Shown: positions 54,118-63,640, counted from the stretch's first letter. The stretch is 64,000 bases of DNA from Bacteroidetes bacterium GWB2_32_14 (GCA_001768235.1 MENK01000022.1:1-64000), one strand, 5' to 3'. Numbers and translations are program-made. Notes: generated by a model from the letters alone, not told the origin.

Positions 54118-54425
54118 CTGTTTATTTTTTAATTTTTTTTATTAAGGTCACAACTTGCCTGACGACAGTCAGATGGAATACGCCATGGAATAATCATTTT
54201 CGTTTCGTTCAATTTCTTGCATGGATATTTCATAATTCTATTCGTTTTGCACTTATAAAAGATAAATGTACAAAATAATACAACAAATTTCAATATTTTA
54301 TAGCTTATTGAAAATTATTCATACGAAATAACCAAATGGAAAACACTTTAACCCATGTTTGGTTTAATTATTGAAATGGTTTTGTAAATTTGTAATGTAA
54401 ACCATTTGATTTAAAACTAAAAGTT
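54118..54425. other. Divergent intergenic region upstream of the serpin gene
   Basis: It contains a small hairpin CTGAC-GACA-GTCAG (54159-54172) of the dispersed-repeat kind and the palindromic operator-like site at 54375-54407. No ORF or RNA gene is visible. Confidence 0.45.
54375..54407 (+). promoter_or_regulatory. Palindromic operator-like site around the serpin -7 element
   Basis: The inverted repeat AAATGGTTT (54375-54383) and AAACCATTT (54399-54407), spaced 15 bp apart, encloses TAAATTTG (54385-54392), a perfect TAnnTTTG promoter match. The start codon is 33 bp after the -7 element. A repressor binding this palindrome would block the promoter. Confidence 0.45.
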
Positions 54426-55610
54426 ATGAAACATGTATTCATTTTATTAGGCTTTTCTATGTCTTATTTACAATTAACATCTCAAAACATTGATATGACA
54501 GTAAAAGGAAATTCTGAATTTGCTACAAAGCTATATGAACAAGTTAAACAGGAACCAGTAAACATAATATACTCCCCGTTTAGTATTTCATCGGCATTAG
54601 CTATGACATACGCGGGCGCCCGTGGTGAAACCCTGGAGCAAATGAGTAAGGCTCTTTCATTTTCAAAAAACCAGGATGAACTTCATCAAAGTTTTAATTT
54701 ATTAAATACCCAAATTACCAAATCGGGAACAGAAGGTATTGATATTCGAATTGCAAACTCATTATGGATAGAAGAAAGATTTAAAGTATCTGATGAATTC
54801 TCGTTTATAAATCAAACGTATTATAATGCAGGCCTTTTTCATTCCCCGTTTTACAAAGCCCCTGAAAAATCGCGTTTAGAAATTAATTCATGGGTCGAAA
54901 AAAACACCAATAACAGGATAACGAATTTATTAACAGAAGGATCTATTCAAAACTCTACCATGTTGGTTTTGGTAAATGCCATTTATTTTAACAATGCCTG
55001 GGAAAAACCTTTTGAAAAAAAATACAATACAGAAGACATTTTCTATATTTTTAAAACGTGCCAAACCCGGGCAACTTTTATGAACAACTCTATAAATACA
55101 GATTTTTACGAGGATAATTTACTCTCCATTGTTGAAATCCCATATATTGAATACAGGCAATCCATGTTTATTTTCCTTCCAAAGGAAAACTATGGATTAA
55201 AAGATATTGAAAAGATTTTCATTAATAATTCATATACCGGTTATTTCGATAAAATGAAAAAAAAACGGGTTGAGCTTTCACTCCCTAAATTTAAAACTGA
55301 AGCTACTTACGATTTAAAAGAACAATTAATTAAGATGGGAATGCCTGTTGCTTTTACAGGAAATGCCGACTTTTCGGGAATATCGGAAAATGAAAATCTC
55401 TTTATTGATAAAGTAATTCACAAGGCCTATATAGATGTAAATGAAGAAGGAACAGAAGCTGCTGCTGCCACAGCTGTTACAATGCGAAAAACCAGCATGA
55501 TGCTTGAAGATGCAGTTTTTAAAGCAGATCACCCTTTCATATACATTATTAAAGATAACGAAACAAACACGATACTGTTTATTGGAAGATTAATGAATCC
55601 TAATCAATAA
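54426..55610 (+). CDS. Serpin (serine protease inhibitor)
   Basis: The 394-aa protein is full length for a serpin and has an N-terminal signal-like segment (about 1-19), so it is probably exported. IYSPFSISSALAMTYAGARGETL and LVLVNAIYFNNAWEKPFE are the family helix and sheet markers. The reactive-loop hinge EEGTEAAAATAV (340-351) is the small-residue pattern of inhibitory serpins. Counting from Gly342 as P15 places P1-P1' at Thr356-Ser357, close to Arg354-Lys355. It would trap serine or cysteine proteases. The M14 carboxypeptidase gene follows 39 bp later. Confidence 0.95.
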   Translation: MKHVFILLGFSMSYLQLTSQNIDMTVKGNSEFATKLYEQVKQEPVNIIYSPFSISSALAMTYAGARGETLEQMSKALSFSKNQDELHQSFNLLNTQITKSGTEGIDIRIANSLWIEERFKVSDEFSFINQTYYNAGLFHSPFYKAPEKSRLEINSWVEKNTNNRITNLLTEGSIQNSTMLVLVNAIYFNNAWEKPFEKKYNTEDIFYIFKTCQTRATFMNNSINTDFYEDNLLSIVEIPYIEYRQSMFIFLPKENYGLKDIEKIFINNSYTGYFDKMKKKRVELSLPKFKTEATYDLKEQLIKMGMPVAFTGNADFSGISENENLFIDKVIHKAYIDVNEEGTEAAAATAVTMRKTSMMLEDAVFKADHPFIYIIKDNETNTILFIGRLMNPNQ

Positions 55611-55649
55611 TCAATACCCAAATTTCATGCTTTATTTTTATTTATTTAA

Positions 55650-58274
55650 ATGAAACGAATCATACCTATAGCAGCTATTTTATTATTATTCACCTTTCAA
55701 AATAGTATTGCACAAAATTTTACCGAGTATTATTTCAAATTTGAGATACAATCAAAATCGGAAATTGAAACAATTACAGAGATTATTTCAATTGACAATG
55801 TCAGAGGAAACACTGTATATGCTTATGCCAACGAAGCCGAACTTTCGAAGTTTAAACAATTGGGTTATAAAATTGAGTATTTGCAGAAAGAAGTTCCAAA
55901 ATCACTTACCATGGCAACAACTGTTGACCAAATGGCTGATTGGGACAGATATCCGACTTACGAGGTTTATAGAAGCATGATGAAAAATTTCGAGTCAGAT
56001 TACCCGTCAATTTGTAAATTAGATTCTATTGGAACAACTGTTGAAGGAAGAAAACTGTACGTTTTAAAAATATCAGACAATGTAAATACAGATGAAACTG
56101 AACCTGAGTTTTTTTATTCAAGTACGATACATGGTGATGAAACAACCGGGTTTATACTTATGCTAAGATTAGCTGATTCATTATTAACAAGCTACGGAAC
56201 AAAAACAGGAATAACGGGCCTGGTAAATAACATCGAAATATATATTAACCCGAATGCAAATCCTGACGGGACATATGACGACGGAAACCACACTGTTTCC
56301 GGTTCTACCAGGTATAATGCAAACGGAGTGGATGTGAATCGTGATTTTCCCGATCCCCGAACAGGCGAGAGTGCACCATATCAACCCGAAACACAGGCAA
56401 TGATGGATTTTGCAGAAGCACGTCATTTTGTGATGGCTGCTAATTTCCATGGTGGCGAAGAAGTAATGAATTATCCATGGGATACATGGACCAGCTCACA
56501 AAACACACATGCAGATAATGACTGGTTTCTCAGGGTATGTACAGATTATGTTGCTACCGCACGAACAGTATTCCCAACATATATGACAAATTTATATTCA
56601 AGTGGCGTAACCGAAGGAGGCGATTGGTATGTTATTACAGGTGGACGCCAGGATTACATGAATTACTGGCAACAATGCAGGGAAATTACCATTGAGGTTT
56701 CTTCAACAAAACTTCTGGCAACTGAATATTTAAATAATTATTGGAATTACAACAAAGAATCTTTGTTGCAGTTTATGAAAGAATGCACGTATGGAATTCA
56801 TGGTACTGTTAAAAACGCGGATGGAAATCCTGTTGAAGCCATGATTTATATCGAAAACCACGACCAGGTAAACGATAGCTCAATGGTTTTTACTGATTTA
56901 GAAAATGGAGATTTTCACCGGTTGATTGAACCCGGCATGTATAATCTTACTGTTTTAGCCGATGGTTATTCGTCCAGAACGATAAACAATATTTCTTTTA
57001 ATTCAAATTCTACTGTTAATATTGATATTATTCTCGAAGACACTTCACTTGCTGTAATTCCGAACTTAATCCGTGATACACTTTTAAATGAAGAATCATC
57101 TGTTCAACAGGTTATCCTTTACAATACAGGAATTGCCGCGAATAATTATACTGCATCAATCGAAAATTCAGTTGAACACCCCTGGATTGGTATTAATAAA
57201 AATAGTGGAACAATAGGTATTTCATCCAATGACACTATACTGGTTACTTTATCCAATGACTCTCTGGTTCCGGGTAATTATAGCTCTAATATTATTGTTA
57301 CAGAAGAAGATGGCGACACTTATTCTATTCCATTTAATTTAAATGTACCTTTAATTCAATCATTGTCTTACTCGCCATCGTCAATAACTGAAACCCTTTT
57401 GAATCAGGAATCATCCAGTAATAAAATTTTACTTTTTAACTCTGGAAATACACCTAATAATTACTCGGTTACTTTGGAAAATATAACAGAATCTGAAAAT
57501 CCCTGGATTACTATAGATAAATCAACAGGAACAATTGAAATATCATCTGAAGATACATTAATAGTAACATTGACTAACGATTCATTAGTTGCAGGGAATT
57601 ATTCTTGCAATGTTACAATAACCGGGGAAAATAATAATACATATACGATCCCGGTTAACCTGAATGTATTTGAAGATACATCCATTTTAGTTTTACCGGC
57701 TTCAATTAACGATACCCTTTTAAATGAAGAAACTTCGGTTCACAACATATATATTCACAACACGGGTAATATTTCTGCCAATTATTCCATTGCAGTTGAA
57801 AATGAGACAGAAAATTCATGGATTACAATAAATAAAACATCCGGAATAATTGAAATATCGTCAACCGACACTGTACAAATTACTTTATCCAATGATTCGT
57901 TAATTGCAGGAAATTATTCATGTAACCTGGTTACAATAGAAGATGATAATGATACTTCTTTAATATCAATAAATCTCTATGTACCTGTAATAGAATCGAC
58001 AAATAAGTTAACAACAGATTTTTATTTTTCGATTTTCCCGAATCCTTCTTCCGGTAATATTACAATTGATTTCATCCCCAAAGAAAATGGTTTTATAAAA
58101 ATTCAGTTAATTGATATGAACGGTTCAATCATTTTTGAAAAACAATATCAGAATTTACTTTATGGAACCCGTTATTTATTTAATGAGAATTTACTGAACA
58201 TCAGCCAGGGAATTTATATTGTAAAAGTAATAACCCCAGGTATTTCATTATCGAAAAAAGTAATAAAGAATTAG
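55650..58274 (+). CDS. M14 zinc carboxypeptidase with T9SS sorting domain
   Basis: The 874-aa protein has a signal peptide (about 1-21) and a peptidase_M14 domain (about 108-375). STIHGDET supplies the His/Glu zinc ligands, NFHGGEEV the third His and REITIEVS the catalytic Glu. A carboxypeptidase-regulatory-like beta domain follows (about 383-470). Three ~100-residue BACON-like repeats come next, each with NDTL-x-VTLSNDSL-x-GNYS. A T9SS type A tail ends it (FSIFPNPSSGNITID onward). It would be exported to the surface to trim peptides. It lies just after the serpin gene. Confidence 0.93.
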   Translation: MKRIIPIAAILLLFTFQNSIAQNFTEYYFKFEIQSKSEIETITEIISIDNVRGNTVYAYANEAELSKFKQLGYKIEYLQKEVPKSLTMATTVDQMADWDRYPTYEVYRSMMKNFESDYPSICKLDSIGTTVEGRKLYVLKISDNVNTDETEPEFFYSSTIHGDETTGFILMLRLADSLLTSYGTKTGITGLVNNIEIYINPNANPDGTYDDGNHTVSGSTRYNANGVDVNRDFPDPRTGESAPYQPETQAMMDFAEARHFVMAANFHGGEEVMNYPWDTWTSSQNTHADNDWFLRVCTDYVATARTVFPTYMTNLYSSGVTEGGDWYVITGGRQDYMNYWQQCREITIEVSSTKLLATEYLNNYWNYNKESLLQFMKECTYGIHGTVKNADGNPVEAMIYIENHDQVNDSSMVFTDLENGDFHRLIEPGMYNLTVLADGYSSRTINNISFNSNSTVNIDIILEDTSLAVIPNLIRDTLLNEESSVQQVILYNTGIAANNYTASIENSVEHPWIGINKNSGTIGISSNDTILVTLSNDSLVPGNYSSNIIVTEEDGDTYSIPFNLNVPLIQSLSYSPSSITETLLNQESSSNKILLFNSGNTPNNYSVTLENITESENPWITIDKSTGTIEISSEDTLIVTLTNDSLVAGNYSCNVTITGENNNTYTIPVNLNVFEDTSILVLPASINDTLLNEETSVHNIYIHNTGNISANYSIAVENETENSWITINKTSGIIEISSTDTVQITLSNDSLIAGNYSCNLVTIEDDNDTSLISINLYVPVIESTNKLTTDFYFSIFPNPSSGNITIDFIPKENGFIKIQLIDMNGSIIFEKQYQNLLYGTRYLFNENLLNISQGIYIVKVITPGISLSKKVIKN

Positions 58275-58342
58275 AATCACCCGAAACCAAAAACAGGTTT
58301 TGCAAAGAAGTTAGCGGGCAAGCATAGAAACGACACAGCATT

Positions 58343-60013
58343 ATGAAAGCTAAATTTTTAGGACACGGACTTGATACAGAAAACAAATACAACGTTGGAA
58401 AACAACTTGCTGTATCTTTTGATAGTTCTAATTATCAAGTATTCAATGGATTTGTTGCTTTTGCCGCCATTTCGGGTGTTAGATTGCTGATCCCATATAT
58501 AAAAAAGGCACAGGAAACTTATAAACAAATAAGGTTCTTCATCGGTGTTGATAATAAAGGAACTTCTAAGGAGGCTCTTGAGCAATTAATTAATGAAAAA
58601 ATAGAAACTTATATATTTCACGATAAAAGAGACTACGTTACTTATCATCCCAAGTTATTCATATTTGAAGGTTCAAAACATTCAAGAATTATAATTGGTT
58701 CTTCAAATCTTACAAGTTCTGGGATTAAGAATAATATCGAAGCATCTATACAACTTGATTTCCTAACAGTAACTGACAATCAAGGAAAGAATGTGCTTAG
58801 AGAAATTAAAGAATATTATTCTGATTTATTAAATCTTTCATCCGACAAAATCAAACTTCTTAACATAGATTTATTGAATGAATTGGTAAGTCAAAACTTA
58901 CTTTTTAATCAATCAATGATCAATAATAGAACAACAGAAACTAAAACAAACGATGGAGAGAATACAAACGGGCAAGATGAAAGCATTGAAATTTCTGAAT
59001 TTGATATAGAGACTGGTTTTGACCAGAAACATATTAAATCAAGGACAAAAGAAATTCATTTTACCGCATACGATTATGATAGATTTGATATTTTATTTGA
59101 ACGTTATGTTATTTACAAAAAAGACATAAGACCTTCCGGAATAGTAAGTAAACACACTGAGGATAGAGAATTGTTTCGCTGGTATCAGAAAATGAATGCG
59201 TTACATAATAGAAAGGGATTACCCAAAGAAATAGAAGCAAAATTAATAAGTGTTGATTTTCCATTTGAAGGGGTTGGTATTGAACGTAGAAGATTAATAA
59301 AGTGGGATAAAGATTTTCTAAAGCTTGTTGATTATAAAAATAAAGTTGACCCAAATACCAATTATACTCATGTTCCTCAATTTTCAGATAAGTCCAACCC
59401 TTATTATAAATTAGGAATTTGGTGTGCATATCAAAAGCAACGAAGAAAAGGCAACGAAAATTATCCTCCGCCCTGGACTCAGCATGAGGAGAATAAAATG
59501 AATTCTATAAAATTCTTATGGGAACCATCAAGCACAGGAGGTAAACCTAAAGATGATGAATGGACTGACAATTTAGTTGAATTAGAAAATTATTATAGCA
59601 AAAAGAAAAATTATAAAACTGTACCATCACAAAAAACAAAAGTAGGTCATTGGCTAAGTGACCAAATGACCCTAAGAGCAAGACAAATTAGGGAAAATAG
59701 GAATGATTTAATAAGTTCAATTAGGATTGAATTACTTGGTGATTTGCTTTCAAGAAATGGAGTTGAGTGGGAATGGCAAAAACAAAAAGAGAGGGAAGGA
59801 ATTGAAAGTAAAATTAGGAGTTGGAGGAAAATTGAAGAACTAACAATTAGCGGAAAAATCAAAAATCTAACTGATATAGAAAAAAAGGAACTAAAGAAAA
59901 TGCGTGATGATGTGGCTCAGCTACGAAGTCAGAGTAAAAGATGGAATAATGATAAACAACATTGGAAATATGAAATTCTTGACAAAGAAGGTTTTCCATA
60001 TGATAAACCATAA
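58343..60013 (+). CDS. PLD-family nuclease with helicase-associated-like repeats
   Basis: The 556-aa protein has an N-terminal phospholipase-D-like domain (about 1-165). Its HxK motif is YHPKLFIFEG (His102, Lys104), followed by IIIGSSNLTSSGI with Asn122. A linker (about 200-240) leads into the C-terminal ~300 residues. These show Trp/Tyr-rich repeats such as LFRWYQKMNALH, LGIWCAYQKQRRKG and VGHWLSDQMTLR that resemble the helicase-associated (HA) domain. No helicase motor is present. PLD nucleases with such partners occur in restriction and phage-defence loci. It stands as a single-gene module bounded by cassette-like repeat text. Confidence 0.75.
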   Translation: MKAKFLGHGLDTENKYNVGKQLAVSFDSSNYQVFNGFVAFAAISGVRLLIPYIKKAQETYKQIRFFIGVDNKGTSKEALEQLINEKIETYIFHDKRDYVTYHPKLFIFEGSKHSRIIIGSSNLTSSGIKNNIEASIQLDFLTVTDNQGKNVLREIKEYYSDLLNLSSDKIKLLNIDLLNELVSQNLLFNQSMINNRTTETKTNDGENTNGQDESIEISEFDIETGFDQKHIKSRTKEIHFTAYDYDRFDILFERYVIYKKDIRPSGIVSKHTEDRELFRWYQKMNALHNRKGLPKEIEAKLISVDFPFEGVGIERRRLIKWDKDFLKLVDYKNKVDPNTNYTHVPQFSDKSNPYYKLGIWCAYQKQRRKGNENYPPPWTQHEENKMNSIKFLWEPSSTGGKPKDDEWTDNLVELENYYSKKKNYKTVPSQKTKVGHWLSDQMTLRARQIRENRNDLISSIRIELLGDLLSRNGVEWEWQKQKEREGIESKIRSWRKIEELTISGKIKNLTDIEKKELKKMRDDVAQLRSQSKRWNNDKQHWKYEILDKEGFPYDKP

Positions 60014-60090
60014 ATACCAGCCCTTAACAACGTGTATAAAATATTGGGGGGGTGAAGTTAAACAATAGTTCGTCTCACATCAAGATTTGT
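60013..60090. repeat. Cassette-boundary-like repeat, copy E (partial)
   Basis: CAGCCCTTAACAACGTGTATA, then AAAATATTGGGGGGGTGAAG (60042-60060 region), parallels the left half of the copy at 63533 (ACACAACA, then AAAATGCGGGGTGAAG). It separates the PLD gene from the Bro-N gene. A short A/T-rich hairpin with CGGAA/TTCCG and a T-run at about 60113-60135 may be a terminator. Confidence 0.4.
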
Positions 60091-60148
60091 AACGGGGAAT
60101 CATTGAGAAAAATCGGAATTTCCGTTTTTTCTATAAACTGTAAGAAAA

Positions 60149-61000
60149 ATGAAACAAAAAAACGCCATTCAAATATTTGAAGATAAAAAGGTAAGAACCT
60201 TATGGGATGCCGACCAGGAAAAATGGTTTATATCAATAATTGACGTGATTGAAGTATTGACTAATACCGATAGACCCAGAAAATACTGGAGCGACTTAAA
60301 AACTAAGCTAAAAAAAGAAGGAAGTGAGTTGTCCGAAAAAATCGGACAACTGAAAATGCAATCTGCCGATGGTAAATTTTACAAAACCGATGTGGCTGAT
60401 ACAGAACAGCTTTTTAGACTCATTCAATCCATACCATCACCAAAAGCGGAACCGTTTAAACTTTGGTTGGCACAGGTAGCCTCAGAACGCTTAGACGAAA
60501 TGCAAGACCCTGAACTCAGTATCGACAGGGCATTGGAGCAATACATGAAACTAGGCTATTCAGAAAACTGGATTAATCAGCGACTGAAAAGTATTGAAAT
60601 TAGAAAAGAACTGACAGATGAATGGAAAAAAAGGGGATTGAAAGAAGGTGTTCAGTTTGCTACGCTTACCGACATTATTACCAAAGCCTGGAGCGATAAA
60701 ACCACTAAAGAATACAAAATTCTGAAAGGTTTGAAAAAGGAAAACCTACGGGATAACATGACCAATACCGAACTCATTCTAAACATGCTTGCCGAAGCAT
60801 CTACAAAAGACATATCAGCCGCAACCAACCCAAAAGATTTTGAAGAAAGTAAAAAAGTAGCTAAACAGGGTGGCAATGTGGCAAAGGTTGCTCGCAAAGA
60901 GCTGGAAGCTAAAACAGGTAAAAATGTAGTTACTTCATTAAATGCAAAAGGTTTGTTGAAAGAGAAGGATGCTCCGAAAAAATTAAAGCCTAAGAAATAA
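60149..61000 (+). CDS. Bro-N domain protein (phage-antirepressor-like)
   Basis: The 283-aa protein has an N-terminal Bro-N domain (about 5-115): VRTLWDADQEKWFISIIDVIEVLT and PRKYWSDLKTKLKKEG are the typical DNA-binding pattern. A basic, helical C-terminal part ends in a Lys-rich tail. Bro-N proteins are common in phages and beside type I restriction genes, usually between hsdM and hsdS. The last base of its TAA is the first base of the hsdS ATG (TAATG), so they are translationally coupled. Its role in restriction loci is not known. Confidence 0.85.
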   Translation: MKQKNAIQIFEDKKVRTLWDADQEKWFISIIDVIEVLTNTDRPRKYWSDLKTKLKKEGSELSEKIGQLKMQSADGKFYKTDVADTEQLFRLIQSIPSPKAEPFKLWLAQVASERLDEMQDPELSIDRALEQYMKLGYSENWINQRLKSIEIRKELTDEWKKRGLKEGVQFATLTDIITKAWSDKTTKEYKILKGLKKENLRDNMTNTELILNMLAEASTKDISAATNPKDFEESKKVAKQGGNVAKVARKELEAKTGKNVVTSLNAKGLLKEKDAPKKLKPKK

Positions 61001-62484
61001 TGAGCAATTACACTATACAATCCACAGCATTAAATAAAAGCCGTGTTTTCATTTTGCAAAAAAGCGAATTGGAAAAACGGCTTGACCCTTTTTACTATGT
61101 TCCCGAATTATTGGAACTTGAAAAGAAAGTTTTGGCTAAAGAGCCCAAAAAGTTACGTGATTATGCTGTTGGAATTTCGAGCGGAGCAACACCCAAAACA
61201 ACTGAAAGCGAAAAATATTATTCCGAAAAAGAAAATGGCATACCCTTTTTGCGTGTGCAAAACCTTTCACCAACCGGTATTTTAGAGTTTGACGATTGTA
61301 AATACATAAACGAAGAAACGCACAACGGAATGTTGAAGCGCAGCCAGGTAAAAGAAGGCGATTTGTTAGTTAAAATTACTGGTGTTGGGCGAATGGCGGT
61401 TGCTTCTGTTGTACCCGAAGGCTTTGAAGGGAATATTAATCAGCATGTTTGTGTTATCCGCACAGGCAATAAAGAAATTAGTGAAACACTTGCAGCGTTT
61501 TTAAATACAGACATTGGCGAAAAATTGGCAAGCCGAAGAAGTACAGGCGGAACACGACCAGCATTAGATTATCCCGCATTGCTCTCAATCCCTATCATTG
61601 AAGATAAAAAGATTTTAGAAATTACAAGAAAAGTAGTTGAGCAGAAAAAACAGAACGAAGCAGAAGCCGAAAAACTACTTTCAAGCATTGACGATTATTT
61701 GTTAAATGAATTAGGAATTAAATTACCCCAACCACCTGAAAATAATTTGAAGAATAGAATGTTTACAACTACTTTTCAAGAAATAACAGGCGGTAGATTT
61801 GACCCAAAACTTTATTCTATTCAAAGTAAAGAACTAATACAATCACTTTATAAAACAAAATATAAATATCAAACTCTTAAATCGGTAATTATTCAAAGTT
61901 GCGCAGGTGACTGGGGAAATGATGATAAGGAAGTATTTGATGAAAATGAATTTGTTCGCTGTTTAGTTATTAGAGCAACGGAATTTGATAACAAATTTAA
62001 TTTGAATGTTGATGGAAGCAGAGCAAAATACCGATTAATAGACAAGTTAAAGTATAAAGCATTGGATATTCAAACCAATGACTTACTAATCGAAAAATCA
62101 GGCGGTAGCGAAAACCAACCGGTTGGCAGAATTTCAATTTTGACAAAAGAACTTACAGATAATTACTCACTTGGCTACAGCAACTTTGTTCACAAATTCA
62201 GAGTAAATGAAAGCATTGTTAATCCTGATTTTGTTTTCAATTATTTAAAAACCATTCATAATATCAAAATCACAGATGTTATGCAAAGTCAAACTAATGG
62301 GATTCGAAACTTGATAATGAATGAGTATTTAAGTTTACCAATTTCAGTTCCACCGCTTGACACACAAAAAGGAATAGCCGAACATATTACAGGCATAAGA
62401 CAACAAGCCCAGCAACTGAAAGACAAGACAAATGAAGCTTTGAAAAAAGCGAGTGAAGAAATAGAAAATATATTATTGAATTAG
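61000..62484 (+). CDS. hsdS: Type I restriction-modification specificity subunit (orphan HsdS)
   Basis: The 494-aa protein has two target-recognition domains (about 20-215 and 255-450). A central helical spacer separates them (RKVVEQKKQNEAEAEKLLSSI), and a C-terminal coiled coil follows (KDKTNEALKKASEEIENILL). This is a full HsdS, directing methylation and cleavage to a bipartite site. No hsdM or hsdR is next to it: upstream is only the Bro-N gene and the PLD gene, and downstream is cassette-like repeat DNA and a nitroreductase. It may serve a methylase elsewhere. Confidence 0.93.
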   Translation: MSNYTIQSTALNKSRVFILQKSELEKRLDPFYYVPELLELEKKVLAKEPKKLRDYAVGISSGATPKTTESEKYYSEKENGIPFLRVQNLSPTGILEFDDCKYINEETHNGMLKRSQVKEGDLLVKITGVGRMAVASVVPEGFEGNINQHVCVIRTGNKEISETLAAFLNTDIGEKLASRRSTGGTRPALDYPALLSIPIIEDKKILEITRKVVEQKKQNEAEAEKLLSSIDDYLLNELGIKLPQPPENNLKNRMFTTTFQEITGGRFDPKLYSIQSKELIQSLYKTKYKYQTLKSVIIQSCAGDWGNDDKEVFDENEFVRCLVIRATEFDNKFNLNVDGSRAKYRLIDKLKYKALDIQTNDLLIEKSGGSENQPVGRISILTKELTDNYSLGYSNFVHKFRVNESIVNPDFVFNYLKTIHNIKITDVMQSQTNGIRNLIMNEYLSLPISVPPLDTQKGIAEHITGIRQQAQQLKDKTNEALKKASEEIENILLN

Positions 62485-62626
62485 CCCACGCATTTGGCGA
62501 CACATTTGCAATTCGCACAAGCCAACGCTAAAACCAAAAATTGCAAAAGAGCCACCAAAGCCAACGCACGGCAGACAGAAACAAAGTAACAAATTGATAG
62601 AAAAAAGACAGAAAACATTTAACACC

Positions 62627-62761
62627 AGCCCATAACATTGCATCAAAAAAATGCGGGTTTTAGCGGTTTTTTGACATTTTTAATTATCTTTAAACTTTAT
62701 GGGCTGACTGGAACGCTGGGCGGAATTCCCGCACAAAACGTAACCAAAGACCGTTGTGTAT
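62627..62761. repeat. Cassette-boundary-like inverted repeat, copy F
   Basis: The left arm CATAACATTGC and inner ATGCGGG (62651-62657), followed by TTTTAGCGGTTTT, face CCCGCA (62728-62733) and CGTTGTG (62752-62758). Arm order, inner-arm sequence and the GCGGGTTxxxGxGGTTTT core match copy A at 174-303, 62 kb away. No gene occupies 62485-62781. The first part of that stretch (62485-62600) repeats GCCAACGC. Confidence 0.55.
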
Positions 62762-62781
62762 AATTAAAAAGAGATACAAAC

Positions 62782-63522
62782 ATGAATGATGTTATAAAAA
62801 GTATCCAAACTCTTAAAACTACCAGAAGTAGTAATTTTAGTGAAGAAAGAATCTCTACTGATGATTTTGATATGATAATTGAATCGTGTATAAAAGCCCC
62901 AAATGCTTCAAATAGGCAAAGCTATTCAATTATTGTTCTTGATGACAATGAAAAAAAACAGTTAGGCTTAAAAGGTGATAAAGTTCTTCTATTTATTGTT
63001 GATTTTCATAGGCATGAATGCCTTAAAGAATATTTAGGGAAAAATATTTCGTTTAATCATTTTCAACCCTTTTTAACAGGAGTTATTGATGTTAGCTTGG
63101 CAGTTCAAAATGCTGTAATTGCAGCTAATTCATTAGGTATTGGTTATTTAACTACGAACGACACTTACACTAGAGACTTAGATAAAATTTTCGACCTTTT
63201 AAAATTACCAAGAAAGGGTTGTTTTCCTTTGCTTTATTTATGTCTTGGCTATCCGATGAATAAAATTGTAAATCAAAAGTCCCGTATAAATATTAAGCAC
63301 ATTGTACATTATGGTGAGTATAATGATTATAATCAAGATAAAATCTTATCTATTATTAATGAATATGATAATGCTGACTTAGAACTTTTCACAAATTGGA
63401 AAGAGAAAGGATACGAGACCTATCTTGATTGGTTTTATGATAAGTGGCTTCCTTCACTTGAGAAACAAGAAAAATCATTAAAATTGATAGAAGTATTAAA
63501 AAGAATAGGATTTATAGATTAA
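62782..63522 (+). CDS. Nitroreductase-family protein with C-terminal extension
   Basis: The 246-aa protein begins IQTLKTTRSSNFSEERIS, then the IIESCIKAPNASNRQSY segment, equivalent to the FMN-contacting region of nitroreductases. AVQNAVIAANSLGIGYL is the dimer helix and PLLYLCLGYPMNK the late strand. The last ~70 residues add a helical tail (LFTNWKEKGYETYLDWFYDKW). The substrate is unknown. It is a single gene between two cassette-like repeats. Confidence 0.83.
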   Translation: MNDVIKSIQTLKTTRSSNFSEERISTDDFDMIIESCIKAPNASNRQSYSIIVLDDNEKKQLGLKGDKVLLFIVDFHRHECLKEYLGKNISFNHFQPFLTGVIDVSLAVQNAVIAANSLGIGYLTTNDTYTRDLDKIFDLLKLPRKGCFPLLYLCLGYPMNKIVNQKSRINIKHIVHYGEYNDYNQDKILSIINEYDNADLELFTNWKEKGYETYLDWFYDKWLPSLEKQEKSLKLIEVLKRIGFID

Positions 63523-63532
63523 AGATTAACTA

Positions 63533-63640
63533 CACACAACAGAAAAATGCGGGGTGAAGTGGTTTATTAACAATTTCTAAACCTGGTTAGCAGCGAACAA
63601 AAACACTGGGAGAAATCCTGCGCTTTTTCTATACCGAGAC
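63533..63640. repeat. Cassette-boundary-like repeat, copy G
   Basis: CACACAACA followed by AAAAATGCGGGGTGAAGTGG (63533-63560) matches the left half of copies A, E and F. The right half is not clear, with only CCTGCGC near 63617. Confidence 0.45.

Noticed and set aside
60149-62484. Complete type I restriction-modification system
   Set aside because: Only the specificity subunit and Bro-N protein are present. The upstream gene is a PLD protein, not HsdM, and no HsdR follows.
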